From NCBI GenBank assembly GCA_021737245.1, contig JAIPEI010000053.1, positions 1 through 13,187 on the forward strand: 13,187 nucleotides of DNA, read 5' to 3'. Made by a program: the position numbers and the translations under genes. The notes beneath the pieces were generated by a model, which was not told the origin of the DNA, ran no database searches, and saw nothing but the letters and a program-made list of their open reading frames with translations. The DNA is from Deltaproteobacteria bacterium (GTDB lineage: Bacteria; Desulfobacterota; DSM-4660; Desulfatiglandales; HGW-15). This document shows, in pieces, positions 1 through 6,431 of this stretch; positions within the stretch are counted from its first letter, which is position 1; every line of letters starts with the position of its first letter.

Positions 1-1350
1 GTAGTCCACAGGCGTGTGGCCCAGCTCGTAAGGAATGCAGCCGCCGGACGGTCCGCCGGTCTGAACCGCCTTGAAGTGCTCCTGGCCCGGGACACCGCCT
101 CCGATCTTCTCGATCAGCTCGTTCAGGGGCATGCCCATGGGCACCTCCACCAGGCCCACGTTGTTCACCTTGCCCACCAGGGAGAACACCTTGGTCCCCG
201 TGCTGTGAGGAACGCCCAAACCGGCATACCACTCCGACCCGTTCTCGATGATGAGCGGGACATTGCACCAGGTCTCCACGTTGTTCAGCACCGTGGGCTT
301 GCCCCACAACCCCTCCTCGGCGGACCGGACGTACTTGGGCCTCGGTTCCCCGGCACGGCCCTCGATGGACGTGAACAGGGCCGTGGACTCACCGCAGACA
401 AAGGCCCCTGCCCCCCGATTGACCTGGACGTCGAAAGAGAATCCGCTTCCCAGGATGTCCTCTCCCAGCAGGCCCAGCTCCCGAGCCTGTGCCATGGCGA
501 TGTTCAAGTGCTCGATGGCCAGGGGGTACTCGGTTCGCACGTACATGAAGCCCTGGTGGGCCCCCATGGCATAGGCCCCGATGATGAGGCCCTCGAGCAG
601 GGCATGCGGATCGCCTTCCATCAGCGCACAATCCATGAACGCGCCCGGATCGCCCTCGTCACCGTTCACGACCACGTAGATGGGCTCGTTCTTTCTCTCG
701 GCCGCCCGAATGGCGGTCTGCCACTTACGGCCCGTGGGAAACCCGGCCCCTCCCCGACCCCGCAGGCCTGAGGCCTCCATTTCGGCGACCACCTCCTGGG
801 AGGTCATGCTTGCCAGGGCCTTGGCCAGGCCCTTGTACCCACCGGCCGCGATGCTGTCCCTGATATCTCCGGGATCGATGGTTCCAATGCGCCGCATTAC
901 GATCTTTTGCTGGTGCTTGTAAAAGGGAATGTCTTCCTGGTGGGCGATGTGCGCCTCCGTCTCGGGATCCTTGTAGAGCAGACGCTCCACCGGTTTTCCT
1001 TCCACCAGGCTGGTCTGGACGATCTCTTCGGCGTCCTCCGGTTTTACGTGCTGATAGAAGATCCCCGAGGGCTTCAGGATAACCAGAGGGCCGCGGGAAC
1101 AGAAGCCGGGACATCCCGTGGCTTTGATCTCCGGAACCACCGACGCATCCAGATTCGCCGCACCGATGGCCTTACGCAGGGCCTCAGCCACCTTCGGGCT
1201 GCCGTTGGCCCGGCAGCCGGTGCCGTGACAGACAATGATGTAGGGCCGATCGGGATCCCGCTCAGCCAGCAACTGTTCGCGATAGGACTCGAGCGCGTCC
1301 ACCGATTCCAGCCGTTGGCTCAGTGTCTCCGCTGTACTGATACGGGTCAT
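1..1350 (-). CDS. NuoF/HndC-like NAD(P)H-binding flavoprotein subunit (3' end beyond window)
   Basis: NADH dehydrogenase 51-kDa-type subunit. This family takes or gives hydride from NAD(P)H through FMN and passes electrons along Fe-S clusters in Complex I, NAD-linked hydrogenases or formate dehydrogenases, and bifurcating complexes. The 450 visible codons start with ATG at 1350, preceded by a good GGAGG 5 nt upstream. The N-terminus carries a thioredoxin-like [2Fe-2S] domain with C41-x4-C46 and C80-x3-C84. The flavin/nucleotide domain follows, with the glycine-rich RGRGGAGFPTG near residue 198, NGDEGDPGAFMD near 229, and GAGAFVCGEST near 313. The C-terminal SLBB and 4Fe-4S (SCGxC) parts lie beyond the left edge. 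The fused N-terminal ferredoxin domain is typical of HndC/HydB-type subunits and absent from classical NuoF, so a soluble hydrogenase or formate dehydrogenase complex fits better than Complex I. The partner catalytic subunit is not visible. It starts 10 nt after the NuoE-like gene, evidently in one operon. Confidence 0.92.
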   Translation of the reverse strand, partial: MTRISTAETLSQRLESVDALESYREQLLAERDPDRPYIIVCHGTGCRANGSPKVAEALRKAIGAANLDASVVPEIKATGCPGFCSRGPLVILKPSGIFYQHVKPEDAEEIVQTSLVEGKPVERLLYKDPETEAHIAHQEDIPFYKHQQKIVMRRIGTIDPGDIRDSIAAGGYKGLAKALASMTSQEVVAEMEASGLRGRGGAGFPTGRKWQTAIRAAERKNEPIYVVVNGDEGDPGAFMDCALMEGDPHALLEGLIIGAYAMGAHQGFMYVRTEYPLAIEHLNIAMAQARELGLLGEDILGSGFSFDVQVNRGAGAFVCGESTALFTSIEGRAGEPRPKYVRSAEEGLWGKPTVLNNVETWCNVPLIIENGSEWYAGLGVPHSTGTKVFSLVGKVNNVGLVEVPMGMPLNELIEKIGGGVPGQEHFKAVQTGGPSGGCIPYELGHTPVDY

Positions 1351-1360
1351 GTCTTCCTCC

Positions 1361-1870
1361 TTATTCCGCGGCAAGCTTCTGGATCGTCCTTTTGAGCTCC
1401 CGTGAGGTCACTCGAGAATGGTACTCGTCATCGATCACCGCGACCGGCGAAAGGGCACAGGCGCCCAGGCAGTTGACTGTGTCCAGCGTGAACTTGAGGT
1501 CGGGCGTGGTCTCCTCCGGTTGGATTCCCAGCTCCCTGGAAAGGTTCTCCACCAGGCGCTGGCTCCCCTTGAGATGGCATGCCGTGCCCAGGCAGACCTT
1601 GATCTCATGCTCTCCGCGCGGCTCCAGGCTGAACGACTTGTAAAACGTGGCCACGGCCCAAGCCTGGGTCATGGGCACGCCGAGATGCTCGCAGATCAGC
1701 TTCAGGTTCTCCTCTGAGATGTAGTTGTACTCGGCCTGCACATCCTGAAGCAGGGCGATGAGGTAACGGGGTTCCTCGGGGTACCTCTCCAAAATGGTAT
1801 CGATGTCTTTGCCTTCCTGTTTCACAACACGATCCTTTCGTCGCAATGATTTTGCTTCATCTGGATCCAT
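1361..1870 (-). CDS. NuoE/HndA-like thioredoxin-fold [2Fe-2S] subunit
   Basis: A 169-residue 24-kDa-type subunit. It has an N-terminal helical part and a thioredoxin-fold ferredoxin domain with the standard [2Fe-2S] ligands: C-x4-C in VCLGTACHLKG and C-x3-C in NCLGACALSPV. WAVATFYKSFSLEP is the usual signature between the two parts. In the family it shuttles electrons next to the FMN subunit, whose gene follows after 10 nt. The reading frame stays open upstream to a TTG at 1927 and an ATG at 1897. A sigma-54 promoter at 1903-1918 puts the likely transcript start near 1892, so only the ATG at 1870 would be on the message. An AGGACAGGG sequence lies upstream of that ATG with rather long spacing. 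Family is certain; the enzyme complex (hydrogenase, formate dehydrogenase or other) is not determined here. Confidence 0.9.
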   Translation of the reverse strand: MDPDEAKSLRRKDRVVKQEGKDIDTILERYPEEPRYLIALLQDVQAEYNYISEENLKLICEHLGVPMTQAWAVATFYKSFSLEPRGEHEIKVCLGTACHLKGSQRLVENLSRELGIQPEETTPDLKFTLDTVNCLGACALSPVAVIDDEYHSRVTSRELKRTIQKLAAE

Positions 1871-1902
1871 GGGTTCACATCCCTGTCCTGCACCCATTTG
1901 TG

Positions 1903-1918
1903 AGCAACAGGCATGCCA
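1903..1918 (-). promoter_or_regulatory. Sigma-54 (RpoN) -24/-12 promoter of the NuoE/NuoF operon
   Basis: Read on the minus strand, TGGCATGCCTGTTGCT matches the RpoN consensus TGGCACG-N4-TTGCW, with one change in the -24 block. The invariant GG and GC are separated by exactly 10 nt. The predicted start near 1892 lies about 22 nt before the ATG at 1870. The gene immediately upstream encodes a sigma-54 activator, which strengthens the call. Confidence 0.8.
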
Positions 1919-1984
1919 TAACCTCAAGATAATGATTTTACTGGATTATCTTGAAATCCACGTAGGGAAGAGGACAAGGCATCA

Positions 1985-2125
1985 CGTTTCATCGATGAAA
2001 CACGTGCCTTGACTTGGAACATTTAACCGTTTGTTTTTGGAGTATAAACTAGGAGAGATCGCTGCGGATGTTTCAATCAGATTGTTTCAGCTGCTTGAAA
2101 CACATTGGGCATACGGGGTGAAACA
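1985..2125. promoter_or_regulatory. Cluster of TGTTTCA/TGAAACA half-sites, likely activator-binding (UAS) region
   Basis: Five exact copies of TGTTTCA or its complement lie at 1996-2002, 2069-2075, 2083-2089, 2096-2102 and 2119-2125. A sixth copy with one mismatch is at 1985-1991. Two arrangements are symmetric: CGTTTCA-N4-TGAAACA at 1985-2002, containing a perfect 16-bp palindrome at 1986-2001, and TGTTTCA-N6-TGAAACA at 2083-2102. They sit about 70-210 bp upstream of the -24 element at 1916, the normal distance for enhancer sites of sigma-54 activators. The activator gene ends at 2156, so these sites fill most of the gap. An AT-rich stretch (about 1921-1962) lies between sites and promoter. 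Binding by the neighbouring regulator is inferred. Confidence 0.65.
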
Positions 2126-2155
2126 GATCCCGTCACCTGCCCGGCCTGCCTTTGA

Positions 2156-3934
2156 TCAGGCGAGGTCGTACATCTTCATCTTCCTCCACAAGGTGCTCCG
2201 GCTGATGCCCAGCTGGTGGGCCACCGCTGAACGCCGTCCTCCGGCCTTTTCGAGCGCGCGCTGGATGGTGATTCGCTCGTCCTCCCAGCCCCCGGCGGCG
2301 GCCCCCTTCGAGACCGGGCCGCTCCTGTCGGGAATTTGGGAGGCGTCCAGCTCGGGCAGGTGAGAAAGGGTGATGATCGGGCCCTTCACAAACACGAAGG
2401 CATACTCCAGGGCGTGCTTCAGCTCCCGGACGTTGCCGGGCCACGGATACCGCCGCAGCAACCTCAGTGCCTTGGGATCCACGCCGCGCACGTTCTTGCC
2501 GTACACACGGTTGAACACCTCGAGAAAGTGTTCCATGAGGATGGGAATATCGGAAACCCGGTCCCTCAAGGGCGGAATGTAGACCGGCACGGTGCGCAGC
2601 CGGTAGAAGAGGTCTTCCCGGAATCGCCCTCCGGCAACCTCCTGGATCAGCGTCTTGTTGGAAGCGGCGATGATCCGGGAGTCCATTCTGATGGGCCTCG
2701 TCCCGCCCACCCGTTCGAATATCCGCTCCTCCAGCACGCGAAGCAGCTTGATCTGGATCTCGGGCTTGATCTCGCCGATTTCATCGAGAAACAGGGTCCC
2801 GCCCTTTGCCAGCTCGAAACGGCCCACCTTGTTGCTCGCCGCCCCGGTAAAGGCCGCCTTGACGTGGCCGAACAACTCGGATTCCAGGAGGGTTTCGGCC
2901 AGGGCCGAGCAGTTGACCGCCACAAAGGGCCCGCTGGAACGGGGACCCCGTGCGTGGATGGCCTTGGCGATCAGCTCCTTCCCAGTGCCCGACTCCCCTT
3001 CGATCAGCACGGTGGCGTCGGACGCGGCCACATCCGGGATCATTCTCAGGACCTTGTGCAGCTCCGGGCTTTGTCCGACGATCTGGGCGGGCTGTTCGCC
3101 TAGAGAGACACCCTCCGCCTCGGAGGCCTCGAGCCGGGCAATGGGGCGGAAGGTCTCCACGGCCCCGATCACCAATCCGTGACTGTTTTTCATGACCGAT
3201 GTGTTGACCAGGATGGAGTGTGCCTGCCCCCCGCGGTCGACAATCCGTACGTCCTGATCCATGCGCACGACACCGGTTTCCATGGTGAGCTTGAGAGGAC
3301 AGTTGCTCTTGCACAGGTCGCTCCGGAAGATGTCCCAGCAGTTGCGACCCAGGACCTCCTCCCTCTTGAATCCCGTGATCTCCTGCGCCCTGCGGTTGAA
3401 GCTCGTGATCCGCCACCGGTTGCTGATCGTGAACACGCCTTCGGCGAGGTTTTCGCACAGCGTGTCATACTCCCACACGGGGCTTCGGTAACGGTCCGGC
3501 GTCCCGCTGTCGCCCGGGGCGTGATCCCGGAGGGTGATCAGCACGCCGATCACCTCCTCTCCCTCGCCGTAGAGCGGGTCCATGGAGAACGTCACCGAGA
3601 CCGGCAGCCCGGACGACAGGTACACCTTGGCGATCAGATTCGACCAGGAATGCCCCTGGAGCACTTCCTCCCAGGCCCGGCGGGCCTCTGCGCGATACTC
3701 AGAGGATATGACCTCATCGATTCGAAAGATATCCCCCCGGCGGAGCCTGCGCCGGAGGAGCCGATCGGCCTGGAGGTTCGAGGACATGATCCGGCCGTCC
3801 GGGAAGAGGACCAGCACCCCGTCCCCTTCGGGCAGGTCGTCAAACGCCGCATCCGCCTGCGGCAGCTCGTCCCCGGGCATGTCCTGAGGTCGTTCATCGG
3901 GTTTCAAGGTCGATCCCCCGGGTTTCAAAGTCAT
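2156..3934 (-). CDS. Sigma-54-dependent transcriptional activator with two PAS domains (NtrC/NifA class)
   Basis: A 592-residue enhancer-binding protein. Residues ~33-135 form a first PAS-like domain and ~153-265 a second. The second carries C199-x8-C208-x3-C212, which could bind a metal or Fe-S cluster or sense redox (inference). The AAA+ domain (~283-525) has Walker A GESGTGKE at 313-320, Walker B LFLDE near 381-385, and the sigma-54-contact loop written AAFTGA at 360-365 instead of GAFTGA. The arginine-finger region GGRFREDLFYRL is near 435. A Fis-type helix-turn-helix ends the protein (~556-590). There is no receiver domain, so the signal is probably sensed directly. The ATG at 3934 overlaps the upstream small gene by 41 nt and has no good ribosome site; a TTG near 3907 or the ATG at 3880 are alternatives. 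Its likely target is the sigma-54 promoter just downstream. Confidence 0.9.
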   Translation of the reverse strand: MTLKPGGSTLKPDERPQDMPGDELPQADAAFDDLPEGDGVLVLFPDGRIMSSNLQADRLLRRRLRRGDIFRIDEVISSEYRAEARRAWEEVLQGHSWSNLIAKVYLSSGLPVSVTFSMDPLYGEGEEVIGVLITLRDHAPGDSGTPDRYRSPVWEYDTLCENLAEGVFTISNRWRITSFNRRAQEITGFKREEVLGRNCWDIFRSDLCKSNCPLKLTMETGVVRMDQDVRIVDRGGQAHSILVNTSVMKNSHGLVIGAVETFRPIARLEASEAEGVSLGEQPAQIVGQSPELHKVLRMIPDVAASDATVLIEGESGTGKELIAKAIHARGPRSSGPFVAVNCSALAETLLESELFGHVKAAFTGAASNKVGRFELAKGGTLFLDEIGEIKPEIQIKLLRVLEERIFERVGGTRPIRMDSRIIAASNKTLIQEVAGGRFREDLFYRLRTVPVYIPPLRDRVSDIPILMEHFLEVFNRVYGKNVRGVDPKALRLLRRYPWPGNVRELKHALEYAFVFVKGPIITLSHLPELDASQIPDRSGPVSKGAAAGGWEDERITIQRALEKAGGRRSAVAHQLGISRSTLWRKMKMYDLA

Positions 3935-4169
3935 GGTCCGTGAGCAGGGAGGAGATGTTCCAGCAGAGAGCCCGCACCGCCGAAGGGGCCAGTCCGGGCT
4001 GAAGCACCCCCTCGCCGTCAACGTACCCGCGATCCGCGGCAATCCCCACCAGGAATTCCAAGTCTTTTCGGGCCTGCCGGTCGCCCGTCTCAACACCCTG
4101 CTCGTACAAACGGCAGAGCGTGTTCACGCGAACCACGGAGCAGCGCCTGCAAAACGAGGCGGTCTTCAT
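3894..4169 (-). CDS. Small Cys-containing protein of unknown function, coupled to the activator gene
   Basis: A 91-residue reading frame that I do not recognise. It begins MKTASFCRRCSVVRVNTLC, with C-x2-C and a third Cys nine residues later, followed by a mixed helical region and one more Cys in ALCWNISSLL. The ATG at 4169 is preceded by AGGGA at short spacing; an ATG at 4190 would add seven residues. A sigma-70-like promoter lies about 110 nt upstream, and the stop falls 41 nt inside the start region of the sigma-54 activator, which suggests translational coupling. The Cys cluster could bind metal and the protein could work with the regulator, but this is guesswork. In its favour are the promoter, the overlap arrangement and the absence of any better frame here. 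Confidence 0.55.
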   Translation of the reverse strand: MKTASFCRRCSVVRVNTLCRLYEQGVETGDRQARKDLEFLVGIAADRGYVDGEGVLQPGLAPSAVRALCWNISSLLTDHDFETRGIDLETR

Positions 4170-4280
4170 ACGTCCCTGCACCTCGGGCATCCCGCCCCGC
4201 CGGAACGCGCCAAGCGGGAATCCATTCGCCGCAGGGAAGCCCTCTGGGAAGTGTTAAGTGGCCAGATTCGCAATGCATTC

Positions 4281-4309
4281 AAGATAGCGCTTCGACCGCG
4301 GCAAGTCAA
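4281..4309 (-). promoter_or_regulatory. Sigma-70-type promoter for the small gene and activator
   Basis: On the minus strand TTGACT (4309-4304) and TATCTT (4286-4281) are separated by exactly 17 nt. The -35 matches five of six consensus positions and the -10 four of six. A start near 4274 would give a leader of roughly 100 nt before the ATG at 4169. Confidence 0.6.
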
Positions 4310-4347
4310 GGCGGACCCGCCTTTCTCCGACCCGTCCGCATGGAAGC

Positions 4348-4375
4348 CCGGCCCGGGATGGACAACCCGGGCCGG
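4348..4375. repeat. 10-bp perfect inverted repeat in the divergent intergenic region
   Basis: CCGGCCCGGG, an 8-nt loop, then CCCGGGCCGG. There is no T-run on either side, so it does not look like an intrinsic terminator. It lies 60-90 nt upstream of the IscU-like gene and upstream of the minus-strand -35 at 4309. It could be an operator or a leader hairpin; the function is unknown. Confidence 0.5.
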
Positions 4376-4402
4376 AGAGGGTAAAAGAAAGGAGAAACCC
4401 CC

Positions 4403-4423
4403 ATGGAACGTCGGAGGGGCTGA
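4403..4423 (+). other. Possible six-codon leader ORF (MERRRG) before the IscU-like gene
   Basis: ATG-GAA-CGT-CGG-AGG-GGC-TGA is preceded by a strong AAAGGAG at good spacing. It is in the same frame as the scaffold gene, whose ATG at 4436 follows its UGA by 12 nt. It could be a translated leader peptide, or the remains of a longer N-terminus interrupted by UGA. Coding status is unproven. Confidence 0.3.
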
Positions 4424-4435
4424 ACGGGAGGCGGG

Positions 4436-4795
4436 ATGGCGCGATCGACGGAGGAGCGTCCGGCGGACGGGTATGGAAGCAACACCGGAATGTGCGGTGA
4501 CACCGTGGTCATGTCCCTGTTCGTCTCCGGCGGACGGATCACGAGGGCCTCCTTCCGGGTCGACGGCTGTGCGACCACCCTGGCCTGTGCCGCCGCCGCG
4601 GCCCGCTTTGCCGAGGGGAAGACGGTCCAGGAGGCGTGGGAGATCGATCCGGCGTACATTCTGGACCTTGTCGGCCCGCTGCCTCCGGAGTCCGAGCACT
4701 GCGCCGAGCTGGCCGTAGGCGCCCTATACCTGGCCCTGTCCGACTACCGGGAGAACCGCCGGTCCCCATGGAAAAAGCTCTACCGCAAGGAGTAG
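4436..4795 (+). CDS. IscU/NifU N-terminal-type Fe-S cluster assembly scaffold
   Basis: A 119-residue protein covering nearly the whole IscU fold. The three conserved cluster-assembly cysteines are present: C20 in GMCGD (with D22), C45 in VDGCATTLAC, and C89 in the His-Cys pair EHCAELA. DGYGSNTGMCGD and GKTVQEAWEI are further family signatures. IscU builds [2Fe-2S]/[4Fe-4S] clusters in the cytoplasm with sulfur from a cysteine desulfurase; no iscS or nifS lies nearby. It lacks the C-terminal Nfu and ferredoxin domains of full NifU. The ATG at 4436 has GGGAGG just upstream; an earlier in-frame ATG at 4403 is cut off by UGA. Its presence fits the many Fe-S proteins in the window. It is transcribed divergently from the regulator operon. 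Confidence 0.87.
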   Translation: MARSTEERPADGYGSNTGMCGDTVVMSLFVSGGRITRASFRVDGCATTLACAAAAARFAEGKTVQEAWEIDPAYILDLVGPLPPESEHCAELAVGALYLALSDYRENRRSPWKKLYRKE

Positions 4796-4986
4796 CTCCG
4801 ACCCCGGCACGCCTGTGTCTACCCCTTTGCCTCCTCCACCGTCCTCACATCCCACGCATCAAAATACAGGGATCACCTTATGGATTTCGGGCGAAGATCC
4901 GGGGATCCTGAACCCAGGAAATGCCCGGAACCGGGTTGTGCGAGAAAACGGGGTCGCAAGCACCGGTACAGTCGAGAGGAAACAAC

Positions 4987-5217
4987 ATGAACGATGTTGC
5001 TTTGCAGAAGCAGATCGACGAGCTGGCGGAGGAAGTCAGTCTCGCCGGCGACTACACACAGGCCGGCCTGGAGGAGCTGCGCGCGAGGGTGGATCGGATC
5101 AAGCTCGAGATCGTCGCCCTCCGGATGGCCCTCGATGCCGCCCTTCCCTCTTTCTCAACGGAGTACGAACGGTCCTTCGAGAAGGCGCGGCTCGAGGTGA
5201 ATCCCGAGTCGGACTGA
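4987..5217 (+). CDS. Small helical (coiled-coil) protein of unknown function
   Basis: A 76-residue acidic protein that I do not recognise. The ATG at 4987 has a good GAGAGGAAA ribosome site. Residues ~5-52 show a heptad-like pattern of hydrophobic residues (LQKQIDELAEEV, LEELRARVDRIKLEIVAL), predicting a helical hairpin or coiled coil, followed by a short charged tail. There is no Cys, signal peptide or membrane segment. It follows the scaffold gene by about 190 nt on the same strand, a stretch in which I see no clear gene, promoter or terminator. An upstream in-frame ATG at 4921 would add 22 residues of low coding character and has a worse ribosome site. The real-gene call rests on ribosome site, heptads and codon bias. 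Confidence 0.65.
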   Translation: MNDVALQKQIDELAEEVSLAGDYTQAGLEELRARVDRIKLEIVALRMALDAALPSFSTEYERSFEKARLEVNPESD

Positions 5218-5219
5218 AG

Positions 5220-5294
5220 CCGGCTCCGGTGGACGCCCGAACCGGGACCCGTATCCCGGGGTTCCTCCGGGCGTGCGGGTACGGGCGGAGCCGG
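5220..5294. terminator. Large nested hairpin between convergent genes (possible bidirectional terminator)
   Basis: The outer 9-bp arms CCGGCTCCG (5220-5228) and CGGAGCCGG (5286-5294) are perfectly complementary. They enclose a second stem built from CGCCCGAACC and the matching GGTTC...GGGCG, with an inner GGGA/TCCC. It starts 2 nt after the stop of the plus-strand gene and ends 7 nt before the end of the convergent minus-strand gene. No U-run is present, so it is not a textbook intrinsic terminator. Confidence 0.45.
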
Positions 5295-5301
5295 TCGTGG
5301 C

Positions 5302-6096
5302 CTACGGGACGGGGCGGGTGAAGGGCATGAGCATCAGGTGGTGGAGCCTGAGCCTCTCGGGCCTGCGGTAGGCACCCAGGCCGATGGTGATCCCCTCCTG
5401 GTTCACATCCAGGACCAGGGTCTCCAGGAAGCGGTCCCACAGCGAAAAGATTACGCCGTAGTTGCTGTCCCGCTCCCGGATCTTCACGGAGTGGTGGATG
5501 CGGTGCATGGAAGGGGGGACGAAGAACAGCCAGTAGAACCTCTCGAACGATTCAGAAACCCGAAGGCTCGAGTGGTGGAACTGGGCGCAGAGCACGATCA
5601 GGCTCTCGAAGATCACCACGGCCGGGACCGTGGCGCCGAGAAGGTAGATGAGGCCGATCTTGATGACCGCCGACGGCGCCAACTCGCCGATGTGGAAGCG
5701 GGTGGCTGTGGTGACGTCCATGTTCAGGTCGGCGTGGTGAACGCGGTGGAACCGCCACAACAGCGGCACCTTGTGATTCAGGAGATGCCACACGTAGAGG
5801 ATGAAGTCCATGAAGACCACGGCCAGGAGGACCTGGACCCACAGGGGAACGTCCAGCAGCCGGAGCACGCCCACGCCTTCCTTTTCCGCGTAGGCGGCCG
5901 TTCCCACCACGGCGGCGCCGAAGGCCAGCCGGAGGACGATGCTGTTGAACACTGTGAGCCCCAGGTTGTCGATCCAGCGCCGCTTTTTCGAGACCGACGG
6001 CTCCCGGTAGGGGATGGTCAGCTCCAGGGCCAGGAAGACCAGCAGCCCGCCCCAGAACAGGAGGAGCCGGACGGTGGACTCGCCCATGTCGAACAT
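5302..6096 (-). CDS. Fatty acid hydroxylase / sterol desaturase superfamily membrane protein
   Basis: A 264-residue integral membrane protein with the di-iron histidine clusters of the family: H104-x3-H108, H117-x2-H120-H121, H174-H175 and H198-x2-H201-H202. Hydrophobic helices lie near residues 9-27, 47-69, 86-103 and 145-170, with the His boxes facing one side as in other members. The family uses O2 at a di-iron centre to hydroxylate or desaturate lipids, which is notable in a likely anaerobe; the substrate cannot be told. The ATG at 6096 shares one base with the TGA of the upstream FTR gene (TGATG), indicating translational coupling. It is the last gene of the glutaredoxin-FTR operon, so its electrons may come from that thiol/ferredoxin system (inference). 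Confidence 0.85.
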   Translation of the reverse strand: MFDMGESTVRLLLFWGGLLVFLALELTIPYREPSVSKKRRWIDNLGLTVFNSIVLRLAFGAAVVGTAAYAEKEGVGVLRLLDVPLWVQVLLAVVFMDFILYVWHLLNHKVPLLWRFHRVHHADLNMDVTTATRFHIGELAPSAVIKIGLIYLLGATVPAVVIFESLIVLCAQFHHSSLRVSESFERFYWLFFVPPSMHRIHHSVKIRERDSNYGVIFSLWDRFLETLVLDVNQEGITIGLGAYRRPERLRLHHLMLMPFTRPVP

Positions 6097-6431
6097 CAGA
6101 ACATCTTTTCCGGGGGGCGCCGCTCAGGGACGTAAGGACGGTCGAACGCGCCCTCGTTCCATTCTTTGGACACGTACAGGTTGCAGTAGCAGGAGCCGTA
6201 CTCCTTCACGTCGGGCTCGCGGTAAACGCAGGGACAGATGATGTCCTTGTCCCTGTCGCGGTCTCCCGAGGCAAGCCGGCAGGGGCAGCACATGTACCCG
6301 TAGCGCTCCTTGTTCTTGATGAGCGCCTCGAGGAGCTCCATGACCCGCACCTTGTCCTCGTTGAAGCAGTACCCTTTCGGCTCCTGGACCTTCCGGAGCA
6401 TCTCGTAGAGTTCCTGGGCGTTTGCACTCAT
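6096..6431 (-). CDS. Ferredoxin-thioredoxin reductase catalytic (beta) subunit homologue
   Basis: A 111-residue protein with the family's cysteine pattern C49PC51-x14-C66PC68-x12-C81YC83. In plant and cyanobacterial FTR, four of these bind a [4Fe-4S] cluster and two form the redox-active disulfide, so reduced ferredoxin can reduce a thioredoxin-like partner. It also has C22 and C48. No variable (alpha) subunit is nearby, as is common in anaerobic bacteria and archaea. The ATG at 6431 overlaps the glutaredoxin stop in an ATGA, and its own stop overlaps the next start. The frame is open further upstream, but that part is out-of-frame glutaredoxin sequence. The likely partner is the adjacent glutaredoxin, by context only. 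Confidence 0.9.
   Translation of the reverse strand: MSANAQELYEMLRKVQEPKGYCFNEDKVRVMELLEALIKNKERYGYMCCPCRLASGDRDRDKDIICPCVYREPDVKEYGSCYCNLYVSKEWNEGAFDRPYVPERRPPEKMF

Noticed and set aside
16..771. Plus-strand open frame opposite the NuoF-like gene
   Set aside because: It is the complementary-strand shadow of a fully conserved flavoprotein frame that continues off the left edge.
1871..1927. N-terminal extension of the NuoE-like protein from TTG 1927 or ATG 1897
   Set aside because: This stretch contains the sigma-54 promoter and lies upstream of the predicted transcript start.
1989..2008. Second sigma-54-like sequence (AAGGCACGTGTTTCAT, minus strand)
   Set aside because: The GG is present but the position 10 nt on is AT rather than GC; it is better explained as part of the palindromic activator site.
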